Positions 1 to 12,000 of a DNA stretch of 64,000 nt are shown here, piece after piece (the stretch's first letter is position 1; each line of letters opens with the position of its first letter). Source of the DNA: Perkinsus olseni (taxonomy: Eukaryota; Perkinsozoa; Perkinsida; Perkinsidae); the NCBI GenBank assembly GCA_013115135.1, contig JABANP010000200.1, forward strand, positions 24,317 to 88,316. Reading direction: 5' to 3'. The position numbers and the translations under genes were made by a program. The notes under the pieces were generated by a model. That model was given only the letters and a program-made list of their open reading frames with translations, did not search any database and was not told where the DNA came from.

Positions 1-960
1 TGACGATGCCGCACTGAGCGAGCACCGTTATGATCTGGAGGGATGGAGGGATCGTGCTGTCGCCCAGACACTGAGTGAGCACTGAGGAGCTCCAGGCCAC
101 GAGTAGAAGGCGAAGGGCGCCGTAGAAGAGCAAAACCATACCGTAGACACTTGTTGAATGGTAGTGATAGTAGATTAGTAAGAAAAGGTATCCGAGCTCG
201 GTGATGATGCCATCCACGACTATTACCAGGCCTCCCCTAGCGTATAGGAGGGAGGCGAGGATACCTAAAAGGAGTACGCTGCTGGTAGTAGAGGTGGGCG
301 GCAGTACGGGTACGGCTTGGTACGGAGTACGGGTAGGGTTCCGCAACCGTACTCCCCGTCACAGCCGTTTCTGAGTACGGAGCGAGTGCGCCTGCACAGT
401 ACGCTAGTCGCTAGAGCCCGGCTATTTGATGGCAGTGAGCGGGGCTACATGTACTACCGAAGATGGACACAAGATGGTGAGGGAGGACCACAGGCCTCCA
501 TGTTAATCCATGGTAGAGGTCGTAGAGGAGATGCCCAAGACTGTGAGTGAGCAGGAAGACCACCAATGGTTGGGACTTGTTAGAACTGAACGCCAGAGGA
601 GAGGGATCGGTGGTCAAGTCCTGGTGAAGATACTCACTTAAAGACCCCAGTGAAGAGTACGTCGGCATGGAGGACGACTGAGACTACACCGAACCCAACG
701 GCCACTAATGCGTTGACCAGGCATGCCACATCGTACGCCTTCTTGAGGTCATCCCCGTCATCGCGACAGGCCCGCTGGTGGATGACTACGTACATCCCCG
801 AAGGACGCTATTACGTAGACAGCCTCCTCGGGCAGACAGAACATGATTGAAAAAGACCGTGGAACCAACTTCTCACTGGTTCCCGACCGGACACCAGTGG
901 CTGGTCACCATCATCCTCGCTCTTGCCGCCTGTACAGCGGCGTCAGAGCTAGCGATAACC
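1..960 (-). CDS. TLC-domain membrane protein, copy C (3' end outside window)
   Basis: Third and most divergent member of a tandem TLC (TRAM/LAG1/CLN8) family; such proteins are polytopic membrane proteins linked to lipid metabolism or transport. Reading right to left, an exon around 650-810 encodes an amphipathic start and a membrane helix (VACLVNALVAVGFGVVSVV). A 52-nt GT-AG intron (about 588-639) leads to SLGHLLYDLYHGLTW followed by LPHHLVSIFG, the paired-histidine TLC core. A further intron follows, then exons in 1-300 encode GGLVIVVDGIITELGYLF and a last membrane helix, matching the LANAMNTFITELGS segment of the neighbours. The start lies in small exons near 860-960 that I could not fix. 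Unlike copies A and B, I saw no frame breaks between the exons read. The stop codon is beyond the left edge. Substrate unknown. Confidence 0.6.
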
Positions 961-1082
961 ATCATCCATTCTACTCACAGTAAAAAGCCAGCCCACTTTG
1001 GTGACAACACTTGAACGCTACATGAACAGGAAATTGGTCGGAAATTAATGATACGCTTTCAAGGACTTCTAATACTGGTCAT

Positions 1083-2685
1083 TCACGCAGGCCACTGCGA
1101 CGGGTTTCTTCCTATCACTGGTACGTTCCTCGCTCTTGCAGCACCCACTGCCTTCTCATCATCTCCAAGTATCTCATCATCAGTCGTCGTTTCCTTCTCA
1201 ACTTTGCTACCCGACTCTCGCTCCTTGCGCAAGATCTTTCTGAGCTTGCGCCAGTGGACGAGCAGGAACTTCAGATTCACTACGAAGAGCATCAACTGCA
1301 GCGATATCATCACAATAGGGGCCCACCATGGGGTATACTGCGGTCGGCGGAGGAGTGACAGCTTGGTAAAATACTAAGACGCTGTATGCCAGGAATATAA
1401 GACGAGAGACCGAGTAAGCCGCTACGAAGATTATGTAGGTTCGAGTGGACTTATGGGAGTTGTAGTAGTTGTACATGACAGAGCCCATCTCGGTGATGAA
1501 AGTGTTCACAGCATTGGCCAGGCCAAAGACGTTGGCGATATCGGATAAACCAAAACCTGAGGGAACAGCAGTACGGTTTTCCAATGATTACAATAATAAC
1601 GCCGAGAGGTTCTTTGTATCCCTACACAGTGAAAAGGGGTCGTGGCCCAGAACTGAATCATCGACGAATTTCTGGTGAGCTCGAAGGAGGCTGCATAAAG
1701 TCTGCAAAAGTGAGGCCGCTGTGCCAGTGGCGTAGTGGCCTCATTTTTGCATGTTGCATCCTCTTCGTTTCTAGATACTGTGGTTCCCTCCGCTGCACTA
1801 CACTCAGCCGTTTCGCGTCAGCTCGCTCTGTGACGACGAAAAGTAGTGAGCCGCTGTGATTCGAGCATGACACCTTCGCATACTAGCTGGACGGAACAGT
1901 ACGATCGTAGACGCCCATTACCGATGCAGTGAATAACAAATCCTAAGAGCCTTCGCTACGGCTATTGAGTTTGGTCACATTACGGAGCTGAGTTCAACCC
2001 CATCAAACCTCCCCCACCCCTTCTATTACCAGCAATGGCCACAGCATGATGCGGGATGAACTTCCTGTCCCATGAGAGAACATGTATCGGAGTCATACAA
2101 GAAGTATCCAATGTTGAAGTATTGCAGCGTATTCACTAACTTGTGGTCTGAATTATACCTAACACCATCATCATCATAGACAGACGGGAAGAAGCCAGCA
2201 GTCGAGAGAATCCATGGCTATGCAAGGACCGACGCCAGTAAGCCCCCTTATTACGCATAGGAAGCGTTGGTGGTGACCAACTCATTCCAGTTGGTGATGA
2301 TGACTCCGAGGGCTATGACCATAGCCGTTACATGGTGGAACATCGAGGCTAGGTCACAGGACTTCCGCACCGACCCATTCTGGTAGAGGTAAAACATGAA
2401 GACCGATCCACATAAAAAGAAGGAAGTCACGACTCCAGTAGGGTCATCAGTGAACATCCTGGCTGGCTCGGTGGGAGGTTTCTTGCCGTCGAGGGATGAG
2501 TTCCCCGGAGAGAACCAGGAGAGATGATAAAACGAAGACTGAGACATCGAGAGCAGGGCCTCGAGAGGATGAGTATGGCAGACTTATTAGAGGTAACATA
2601 ACAACACTTTGAAGATGAGAAGAAGCAGTTCAGGATGCCACTCGAGCGTAAATGACTTGAAGCCTGAGAACTGTGGCGAGTACAT
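1083..2685 (-). CDS. TLC-domain membrane protein, copy B (two +1 frame offsets)
   Basis: TLC-family gene read from an ATG at 2685. The first exon gives a membrane helix (EWHPELLLLIFKVLLCYL). The exon at 2251-2480 gives DLASMFHHVTAMVIALGVII. After an intron ending in a TTAG acceptor near 2160 comes NTLQYFNIGYFLYD, then a WDRKF-PHHAVAIAG TLC core, then LSDIANVFGLANAVNTFITEMGSVMYNYYN and a last helix pair, ending at 1083 with a charged tail. Compared with copy A the frame is lost twice by one extra base: after YFLYDS (about 2115) and after the GP of VGP (about 1325). Homology resumes at once in the +1 frame each time. Either this is a young pseudogene, or the sequence carries base errors, or the frame is recoded. 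Acyl or lipid role is family knowledge only. Confidence 0.55.
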
Positions 2686-2956
2686 CTGATCTGGATCACA
2701 GTACTACCCACTGAGTATGTTAGGTTGGCATTGGCTCAAGGGCCAACGCCTTGCTCGAGAAACAAAATCGACGCTCTAACTGCCGCGAGTGCAGTCCAGA
2801 GGTCCTCAACAAATGAAGAAGTTGGTAGATTTATGGTATGTATTTTAGCGCTCCTTCCACCAAAGGCGAAATTAAGCTGCTATTGGTGTCTCCGCGAGAG
2901 TGACACCGTGAGTACGACTCCTCAAAATACGCTTTGGTATGGCCGGATAATCATCA

Positions 2957-3956
2957 TCACTCACGGAGAGGCTCTCCTCCTCCACTTCCCTTCGAGGCTG
3001 TTCTTCCTCGCCAATCTTGGCCGTTTCCTTCCAGAGGCCTCGGAGCTGCTTTCTGGCCCGTTAGGATCCTGTACAGCTTCCTTACGTGCGTTAATAAGAA
3101 CTTGAAGTTGATAACGAAGAGGGAAGATTGCAGTATGACCATCGCGTAGGGAGCCCAAGCTGGATACTCTGAGCCTGCTGGTGGGTGGGCTGCTTGCCAG
3201 AGAATACAAGTGCTCCAGAACAGGAAAAATAATCTTGAAATTGAGTAGGCCACGACGAAGATCGTGTAGGTGAGAGTGGAGCGACGAGTGTTGTAGTAGT
3301 TGTACATGATAGGAGCCCAGTTCCGTTATAAAAGTATTCATCGCATTGGCCAGGCCGAATACATTGGCAACATCAGACAGTAGGAAACCTGAGGAGGAGT
3401 GATGAGGAGTTCGGAAAGGTGCGGTACGGGTAGTAGTAGTAGTACTACCAGCAATTGCGACTATATGATGGCCGAGGAACTTCCGGTCCCAAGTAACTAC
3501 ATGGGCCAAGTCATAAGTAGAAGTAACCAATATTAAAGTGCTGCAGCACATTGACCAAGGGGTAGTCGGTGTTGTGCCTGGGGGAGTGCAAGAGGCGATC
3601 TCTCGAGAAACGATGAAGATGCACGACCACAGCCGATGACCCTGTAGAAACGCGAAGATGGATAATTTCGGATACTCGTGAAGGCTGCGTTTGCTGGAGG
3701 CACGCACAGGTGACAACGAGTCTACTACCCACTACTCCTACTACCCGAAACTGGCCATGGTCCAGAAGGAATCCCAGTTGATGATGATGACACCAGCGGC
3801 CAAGACCATAGACACAACATGGTGGAACATCGCCACGTATTGGCTGGCCTTGTTAACATCACCTTTCAGTCGGTACAGCTCGACAAAGAAGAGAACCCCA
3901 CAGAGGAAGCACGATGATAGTGCTACGGTCGAATCTTCAAATACTGGCTGAACCAT
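2957..3956 (-). CDS. TLC-domain membrane protein, copy A (two +1 frame offsets)
   Basis: Upstream-most member of the minus-strand TLC trio. The exon at 3741-3956 encodes two helices (TVALSSCFLCGVLFFVELY; YVAMFHHVVSMVLAAGVIII). The next exon begins near 3590 with NVLQHFNIGYFY and continues with YDLAHVVTWDRKFLGHHIVAIAG (TLC core, paired His). A GT-AG intron of about 60 nt is followed by FLLSDVANVFGLANAMNTFITELGS and a C-terminal membrane block, SRLFFLFWSTCILW then FVINFKFLLTHVRKLYRIL, ending at 2957. One extra base disrupts the frame between GYFY and YDL (about 3527) and again at GS/MYNYY (about 3310). The ATG at 3956 may lie inside an intron acceptor, so an earlier first exon like that of copy B is likely. 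Family assignment is solid; integrity is not. Confidence 0.55.
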
Positions 3957-4760
3957 AAGATACTAGGTGGTTAGGTGGTTAAAAGATACCTATCCAATAT
4001 CTCATGCAAGATAGCCAACCCCTACTGCACGGCTCGCCGACTCTGAAAATCCGGGCACAATCCCTGACTCTTGTAAACTGGCGCTTTGGTCGACACAGCA
4101 ATGTCACTAACGTCTCGTTCCAGGTGTTCTATAGACTGTTTCTCCTGCGCTACGCTTCTCAAATCCAGGAGAGGTGGTAGCCTATCAACGCCCGCATTGT
4201 GCCCAGAAAACGCCGGTGCCGCGAATTGAACCCGGGTGCATCATGCGTGACGCAACCCTCTGCCACTGTTATCGTAGAACTGTCAGCAGCGTATACGAGG
4301 TTGGGGCGTGGTGTAGAGGAGAGTCTTCTTTGCTAGATATTTCCGAGAGAGCAGAGGATGGCCCCCAACCAGAGGAACCGAACACCGACAGCCGTGGGGC
4401 TCCAAGCGTTTTGAAGCTCAGAACCACTGATGAGATTGATGAGTCGAAAGGCTTAAGATTCGCCCTGGCCCCGCCAACTCGGAAGCATGCAGTGGGGACG
4501 AAAAAAGATTCCTCTCCTCGTTCTAGTCGAGAGACAAAATGAATGATAATCAACAACAAACCTTGCGAGACTAATAAAAAGGAGCTGGATAAAAGACCTC
4601 TGTGGTCACCACCCAGCCCGTGTGACCCCTTTGGAAGGCCAGAAGGCTCAGTCTGCCGGACGCAGAGCCTCCGCGGTTCTCGTCTTAGGTAATCTACTAA
4701 GAATTCTATTAAGATCAGAAAGGTAAGCACTCGGACAACAGAACTTGTGTCGGTATCAAA
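3957..4760. other. intergenic region, no supported gene
   Basis: Spacer between the TLC cluster and the 3' end of SUGCT. Two overlapping open frames (4174-4542 plus, 4269-4730 minus) are each the antisense of the other, have no recognisable domain and no homologue in the window, so I do not call them. A short GGGTTCAATTCG tRNA B-box-like stretch sits near 4210-4225 on the minus strand, but no cloverleaf can be folded around it. Confidence 0.4.
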
Positions 4761-6519
4761 CTACGAGGAATCCTTCGTCATAATATGGATAACCCGATCC
4801 TTGGCCAGAGTGTTCATCTTTTCGGTTGAGTATCCAAGGCAGTTCCTCAAGACCCATTCTGTATGTTCTCCGAGTGCTGGTGGAGGCAACGATTTCTCAG
4901 TCTCTGGCGGTGCTGGGTCGAACTTTACTGCGGGGCCAACGACTTCGATCGGCCCTGATACAAACGACAACACCTGACACGATGTAACCGTGAGCGACGA
5001 CTCACCAGCCGTGGTGTGCTCCACAGTCATCCTCATGCCTCTGGCCAGCACTTGGGGGTCCGAGAAAACCTGATGAGGACACCCATCAGCATGACAATGA
5101 TGGAGCGCCGAACGCACGCCCTCCATGTTGTTCAGCTTGTCATTGGCCAACCGTTGCTTGTGAGGGAGAGCGTCGAGTAGGGCCATCCATTCGTCGGTCG
5201 GCTTCGTCTTCAGAATGCCATTCAGGATACCATTGAGCTCCTCTCGGTTGGCGCATCGGGCCTCATTGGTCTTGAATCTGACACCTATCGCTACGAATTA
5301 TCATCCTCTTCAGAGGCCTCTCACTTTTCGTCCATCTCGAGATCTGGTCTGCCCATGACGTTGCAGAAGCTATTCCACTGGGCGTCGTTCAAGGCCCCCA
5401 CCACGATGTGGCCGTCTGCTGTCGGGAAGGCCTGCAGAGAGAAGCAAATAGCAAGGCGCTGAGGGCGGCAGGACTCACTCCGTACGGCACAATATTGGGG
5501 TGCTGCGTACCCCTGCGGACACACTCCTCGCCACTGATGAGGTAACCACTAGCAACATTGGCCAACGCTGATACTTGGGACTCCAGTAGACTGCACTTCA
5601 CATGGCGACCCTCACCAGTCACCTTAGCGTTGTACAGGGCAGCCAGGACACCACCTTCCAAAGGGACTGTGTATAGCGGAGGATGGCAGATGACCCCCGC
5701 GTACCATGAAGATGGAGACCTGTGAGAATGTCCGTCCATGCCACCCCTACTTTGACAGGCTGGTCACCAATCCCAGTACATGCCATCATGCCACCACGCC
5801 CCTCGATCATCACCGCGTATCCTGCGAGAGTCATGTCTACCTCCTAGGAGCCAGTCACCTACCGGGCTTGTCCTTCAATGGTCCCGTGTCACCATAGCCA
5901 GTCAGACTGCCGTACACCAAGGCCGGGTTGAGCTCTCGTAGGGACTCGTAATCCAAACCGTATCTTGCCAGCGTGCCAGGCACATAGTTTTCTGAAGTAG
6001 ACGAGCGTGACGGGCCTCATGTCCGGGCCCAGGAGCCTTACCCAGAAGTATGTCGCTGACCTTGACCAGATCTTTGATGATCTGCTGCCCCTCAGGGCTC
6101 TTCAAGTTCACTCCAATGCTACGCTTATTCCTGCCATAATCCAATGCCAGGCCTCGGGATACCTGACTAACCTGTTTGGAGCCAGAAAATACGCGGACTC
6201 GTGGCCTTTCTCCGTGAAGGGAGGGCCCCACGCTCGAGCGTCATCGCCCACTCCAGGCCTCTCAACCTTGATAACCTCTGCCATAGAGCAGGCATCCACA
6301 AAGAGGGCCCAGACGACCCCCTTACCAGCGCCGTAGTCAGCCAGCATCATACCGCAATACGGCCCGGCCAGAATCCGACTCAGGTCCACCACTCTGACTC
6401 CGCGTAGAGGGAAGTGATGCCGTGGATGCCGGCGTGGAGCTGTACGCCCGTCGGCCGAGGTAGGTAGCGGTGAGAGCGAGACGTTGTTGCAGGGGACGGA
6501 TGTTGATTACACCAGCCAT
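4761..6519 (-). CDS. SUGCT: class III CoA-transferase, SUGCT-like (succinyl-CoA:glutarate CoA-transferase)
   Basis: CaiB/BaiF family CoA-transferase. The order of motifs follows mitochondrial SUGCT closely: [22 protein letters not shown], then [40 protein letters not shown], a [18 protein letters not shown] block, [38 protein letters not shown], and a C-terminal [13 protein letters not shown] and [27 protein letters not shown]. In that enzyme CoA moves from succinyl-CoA to glutarate in lysine/tryptophan breakdown; substrate here is inferred. The 5' exon from the ATG at 6519 is Arg/Ser/Thr-rich with RRAYSST, like a mitochondrial presequence, but joins the domain in a different frame, so an intron near 6410-6450 is needed. 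Introns are very short; one of about 32 nt (4974-5005) is well supported. AMACR-type racemase is the main alternative. Confidence 0.8.
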
Positions 6520-6780
6520 AGCGATGGCAACTGATACTACGTCACATTGCTGGTCTAGAGTGTGCCCTAGACTACTGTTAGTGTCGCCTTCAAGGGGCTA
6601 GCGACATGATCCTGCGCATGCGTACGGCGTGTCTAGCTTCTCGCCGGCCTGTCCCCATTCGGGACTCCCGGGAGCGCCCCATTCCCGCGTCACGCAACGC
6701 TGTTGGAGCTCCCAAAGGACATCCTAGAGTGGCGGAGGGTCAGACTGATGGCGGACGGCCCCTGGCGAAGTTCTGATCCA

Positions 6781-7068
6781 CTAGGTGCCAAGGTCCATGA
6801 AGACTCGTTCTCCTCCGATCGCGGCCCCTGAAAGGTACTGAGACAGGTACTGTATCATCCTCATTGATCCTGAGTGGAACGCCCTCCATCTCTCTTGAGA
6901 GATCAGTGAATCGAAGCCAGAGAGCTCGGTCTGCCGCCACAAGTCGACTAACAACTCGACACAGTCTTCAATAGAAAATACGATACCTACAGCTAGTATG
7001 CAGAGAAGCTTCGAAGACCACCACCCCGCTGCCACTTCACTGATCTTTTTCTTGTCGTCTATGACCAC
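6781..7068 (-). CDS. unassigned exon, one membrane segment
   Basis: An open stretch downstream of the KDEL receptor stop and upstream of SUGCT, same strand. It starts right after a TTACAG acceptor near 7069 rather than with an ATG, so it is probably a 3' exon whose first exon would lie near 7070-7150. It encodes a basic start (DDKKKISEV), a hydrophobic helix (LLCILAVGIVFSI), then a soluble tail of about 60 residues ending in FMDLGT. I do not recognise it. It could be the last exon of a small membrane protein or a chance open frame; the hydrophobic helix next to a clean acceptor is the only support. Confidence 0.25.
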   Translation of the reverse strand: MVIDDKKKISEVAAGWWSSKLLCILAVGIVFSIEDCVELLVDLWRQTELSGFDSLISQERWRAFHSGSMRMIQYLSQYLSGAAIGGERVFMDLGT

Positions 7069-7162
7069 TGTAATGGTATTGCGTCAATGGTAGTGGTTGA
7101 CGATATCACCCTCAGACTTGGCGGCCAAAAACCATAATGAGTGGGAGAGAAGCTAGTCACCA

Positions 7163-8628
7163 TTATACTGCGTCGCTGAGAATGAAGGTCACCGGAACTC
7201 CCTTACGAAGACTGAAAAGAGACGGGTGGTAGACGGGAGAACGATAACAGCAGATACCTACCAGTTGATGTAATGGTAGATGAAATCACCCATAACGATC
7301 AGCTGTAGCAATTGCATCAACATCACCCAGTACCTACAGTAAAAGTAGGAACTATTCTGTACTCTAGACGACTTGTAAAGAAACCGGAGAACGTGAAACC
7401 AAGGAGCCGACAAGCAGCGAGGAGATGACACCCCAGGCCCAGACTAGGTGGCGATGGGTGAAGCCGGCAACACCGCAATAGATGTAACCAGCGTAATGAC
7501 ATCCAAAGACGGGAGCGTGATTCACATGACAACCGGCGGCACAGTTAACTACCCGACATAAGCCTTTGTGGGGTACTTAGGGTCATTCAGTTCCTTATAG
7601 GATGACCACCAGAAGATAAAAGAGCAAACCTGAGTCGAACAACCGGTCACAGAATGAGGACATCCCACATTACTACCCTGCTCAGAGCCTGTCCAGCGAG
7701 GAAGTGACTTGTGAAGGCCTGAACCTAGAGACAGAGTCACCATAGCGATCGAAGCAGGGTGGAGGCGTTGACTCACCTTTCCTTGCTTTTGGAACATGAA
7801 CAACTGGGGCAGTACAGTGACAGATTCCAAGTACAGGGCGTAGGTCCACGCTATGTCAGCCGGCCTGACAGAGGGACCGCTGGGCGGGTGAAGGGAAGGC
7901 GGCGGAGGAGATCCTACATGAATGCGTTAAGACTTGGATGGAAGATGACGGCCAAGACCAATGCAATGATCATGAGGTAGACGTGCTTGAACGTGTCAGC
8001 TCCTGCCTCGTAAGTGGCTCTATAACGAACACGGCAGAAGTATCTGAGCCCTTGAGTTGGTATGGATGGTGATGGGGGAGAGTATAGTACACCACAGTCC
8101 CCGCCAAACACAGGCTGATAGCCTCAGTGAGCTGATACAGCCAATCGCCCGATCGGTCGTAGGGTAGGTATCTAAGGTCGAAGCTGGGTGAAGATCCAGA
8201 GGTCAAGAACAGTACTACCCTTCGAATGGTATGATGGACATCAATCTGCATGCACTAACCAAAGTATAACACTCGAACATCTTCAATGACACTCCGCTGA
8301 CCGACTTGGAGGTCTCTAAGATACCATCAAACGTGAACTAAAGATACGCCTCCCTCTGAAGGTGAAGTTACCGATCTTAACAACGACCATGAGGAAGGAG
8401 AACATGCTGATCATGGAGCTGATGGTAAGCAGCATAGAGAAGTCCCAGTCAGATGATAGGTAGAATAACACTAATCCCACCAGAGTGAAGATGCCCCAGA
8501 AACGTATGTTGTCCTGAGCTCATCGAAGGTGATAGAAACAGAGGCGACTTTGTTATTACCATATTATCGGCCAACCATATTTTGCGTTTCTCAGGATCCT
8601 GTAGTGCCGCGACGAAGCCCGTTGCCAT
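7163..8628 (-). CDS. KDELR: ER lumen protein-retaining receptor (KDEL receptor family, long form)
   Basis: Seven-membrane-helix receptor that returns escaped ER proteins from the Golgi. Seen in order: an N-terminal extension from the ATG at 8628 with an added hydrophobic helix (FWGIFTLVGLVLFYL), then SSMISMFSFLMVVVKIG, SLKMFECYTLVSACR (matching the family KSQ-LYALVF-TRY segment), YFCRVRYRATYEAGADTF (matching the KFKATYD-NHDTF loop), LMIIALVLAVIFHPS, MESVTVLPQLFMFQKQGKV (family signature E-V-ILPQLFM) and a final LLQLIVMGDFIYHYIN. The last exon gives a short basic tail ending at the TAA at 7163. At least six short introns are needed. The extended N-terminus resembles the longer ERD2-like proteins of plants and protists more than yeast ERD2. 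Divergently arranged with SPT16. Confidence 0.8.
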
Positions 8629-9064
8629 GGATAACAACAAATAGGAGGACCACTGCCGGTATCAAGATACTCTGTCCGAGGAAGTCTCTCGCTACACAGA
8701 ACGACTTGAGTACCATCCTCTCTGGCTGGACCGCTGATGAGGTGCTGCGCGTCCAGGCCATGTGCCGAACATGGTTACCGACACTAGTTGTCGAAATTTG
8801 GAGTCGCCGACGTCACCGCGCGCGCCATTGTAATCGATCCATTTTGACTGGTCTTTCACCGCGGTTCCGCCTAGTGGTACTGTTGGTGGCTCGGTCGTAG
8901 GTGTCTGATTGGGACTCAAGCTAAGCCATCTTACGTATTTGTATCCGTCAATGTTCAACCTAAGATACGTTCCATGTAGCCGGCAAAGTCGTCGATTTTC
9001 TTGTGTTGAGTACTTTAATCCCGCGAAAACCGGAGGGTGTTGCGCAGTGGGACATTGTCTCAGC
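8629..9064. promoter_or_regulatory. divergent intergenic region between KDEL receptor and SPT16
   Basis: About 436 bp separating two divergently oriented conserved genes; it must hold both upstream regions. No TATA-like or other motif stands out. Open frames crossing it are extensions from the SPT16 5' exon or its antisense. Confidence 0.4.
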
Positions 9065-12000
9065 ATGACTGACCCGACCCTCAGCCCTGCTACACCAGCC
9101 AATGGTAGGCGGTCTGAAGGTAGCGGCTCCGTGAAGCTCGAAGGCAGCTCGTCTCCGAAGAGCGCATCCTCCAACCAGCAACAGCAGCAGGCTGAGAAAA
9201 AGGCAGCAGGGTGATCAGGGGTCCGGTATCATAAACCTCGTCACTAGAATCTTAGTTATCAGAGTATCTCAGGTTGATCATTGCTTTTTACGGTGTTAGG
9301 GAAAGCTTCTAACGTCGAATAATGAGGCTGTTTGATGGGGGTCCGGTATCATCAACTTCGTCATCGGAATGGAGTATCTTAGGTCAATCATTGCTCTTCA
9401 CGGTGTTAGGGAAAGCTTCGTACGTCGAATGATGAGGATGTTCGAGCACTGGCCAGAGAAGCAGCAGGCGGTGGTAAGTATCCCTTCCTACCACACCCCT
9501 CCGTACACAGCCCTTGCACAGGCCCTGGTTGCTGGAGAGCTCAGCGACGATGCCGTCGAACAGAAGACTCTTGCTATGCAACAGTGGCTGTTGGGTGGAG
9601 AACTGCCGGAAACTATTATGGTAGTGTCGGTAGCATAAAAATCTACTAAGGTTAATGCGCAGGTCATCTTCGGCGGAGATGAGAAAAAACGGTCACTGTG
9701 GATTCTTAGCGATCAGAGACGCGTTGACATGTTAGAACGGCTCCTGACTGGAGTCCCTTTGGATGGCAAGTAATGATACCCTTATCAGCTGCCTGCAGCC
9801 GCTAAGCTCATTCCGCACCACAGGTTTACTATTCAGTACGAAGTACTTGATGGTAACAACGATACGGCTGTCTATGATAAGGTCTTCAGTAATAATTGTG
9901 ACAGCAGGAAGACCCGCGGCGTATCCAGAGCTTCAGGCACGGCTAAGACGATGGCAGGAGATCGTAAATGCCAAGTGGGTTTGTTAAAGAAGGAAAAGCA
10001 CGTCGGGAAAATGGCCAAGGGGTTTACTAAATATGTAAAAATATAGTAGCGTCAGAGGTGGGCGGAGCGTCGGTGCCTTGTAGTGTTCTTCGACCGAGAC
10101 TATGGCTCATGATTGCATCGCTAACGCTACGGCCACTGTGAGCTCATGGATGGTGGTAAAGGACGCAGAGGAAGTGGAGAATATGAAGAGGAGCGCAGTT
10201 TTCAGTAAGTTGTGGTATGAGGTTTGTAGACGTGACGTACTGGTGCTTCGTAGGTACCTTGTTAATGAAGCAAGTTATGGTACGGGATGTCGAGTCGGTA
10301 GTAGGGGTGGTTTGAGGGGAGCGTGGCTGGAGCGTTGGGGGCCTCAGGTTATTGAAAATGATACTAAAAAGACGCACGAAGCCATTTGTGACACAGTCGA
10401 GTCGGCGGCGGAAAACAAGGACATGCTTGCCCGGTGGGCTAAGAAATTTCCTTACTTGGGTGAAGGTAGTGTGGGTTCGGTCGAGCCACGTGTCGTGGCT
10501 GTGCTGCTTCTGGGGTTGACAGAATAATTGAACTCGTGAGGTCGTTTGCTTAGATAAAGCGGTTGATGTGATATACACGTTGATACAGTCTGGGAAGGAG
10601 TTCAAGCTGCGCCCCGACGTCCAACCCAATCAGGAGGCCTTGGACTTCAGCTGTATCGTCGCCTCGGTTGGGGCTAAGTATCGGGAGTATTCCACTAACA
10701 TCACCAGTACGTACCGAAGGGGATCTGGAGGGTAGCGCTCATGATGATGGGCAGGAACGCTGATTGTCGACCCGACCAAGCATCAGAGGGCATATTACAA
10801 CCTCTGCCTCTCTACCATGGATACCATTATTAAGAGTGAGAAGGTGGCTACTGTAGTGACGGTGATTGGAGGTGGCGTCCGTAGGTATCAACGGGAAGGA
10901 GTCCGTCACTTGTCAAGAGGTTTACAACGCTGCTGTTGAGCACATTAAGTCGAAGGTACGGTCGTAGGCGAGTCAGCGATGAGCCCCATCCCTGTCCTCC
11001 TCAGGCCTCGACCGTTGAGTTCCTTCACGATGCCTTGTCACAGTTCCAGACTGATTGCGGGTACTCGATCGGCTTGGAGTTCAGAGATGGCCATATGCTG
11101 CTGAACGCTAAGAACCATAAGCATGTAAGTTGCGCGTGGTGTCGACTAGTAGAGTTTGGATGGATCTATTGGGCTGCCTCATTACTTCGACCCGAGCTCA
11201 CGCCGCGTACACGAATCACTGTATTGGCGCCAAAAATCTCGGGTTTGTGCAACAAGGGTGGTGTCCTGAAGTTCTCGGATCTGCTCATGGCAAAGTTGGG
11301 GAAGTTGTGGTACGTCCATTGCTACTATTTCTGGATTAGATAACCCCGGGGATGTGCCTGAACCTGAGCGTTGGCTTCGCGGGCGATAAGATGGTTAATG
11401 AGAAGAAGAAGCCTTACGCGGTATGGGTGTGCGACTCGGCGTATATTTCAACGGGGCCTGATGGAAAGATGAAGGTTGGTGGATGTCTGCCGTTGAGGGC
11501 GCTGCATGATGGTGTTGTAGGTGGAGCTACTGACGTCAGGGATGTCGTCGGGAAAGGATGAAGTCATGTAGGCGCGGGTTCGATCCCTGGCGAGGGTATT
11601 ATATCGGCACTTAAAATACAGGTACTACCTGGACACTGATCAACCCGGGGAGAACGAGGATGTTGTGAAGAGTGAGAGGAAGGAGGGTTCGAAGAAGGAA
11701 AAGAAAAGCAAAAAGGAAAAGAAGCAGCACGGTACGCCTCTGGGTCTTTGGGACTCTGGTGGAAACCGAACACCGATGGATCAGATAAGACCCCGGACAG
11801 GTCGAAGAAGGAGAAGAGGCGTCGGGAAGAGGCTAAGTCGAGTAGTCGAAGGCACAAGCATAAGAAGGATGATCTCATCATCGAATCACGGTGAGCCGGA
11901 GGGCTGGAGAGAACGTTAGGGGGAGTTGGGATCGGAGTGAAGCGGTGGTTGCATGCTGGCCGATGATGGAGAAAAAGATATTTCGGGATGGTATCCATGA

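Noticed and set aside
2718..2745. CATTGGCTCAAG, similar to the 3' end of the dinoflagellate/perkinsid spliced leader
   Set aside because: Only the last ten bases match, it is not upstream of a plus-strand gene, and a 10-base match is not rare in 128 kb of both strands.
4174..4730. Opposed open frames of 122 and 153 codons
   Set aside because: Each is the antisense of the other, with no domain, leader, intron signals or homologue.
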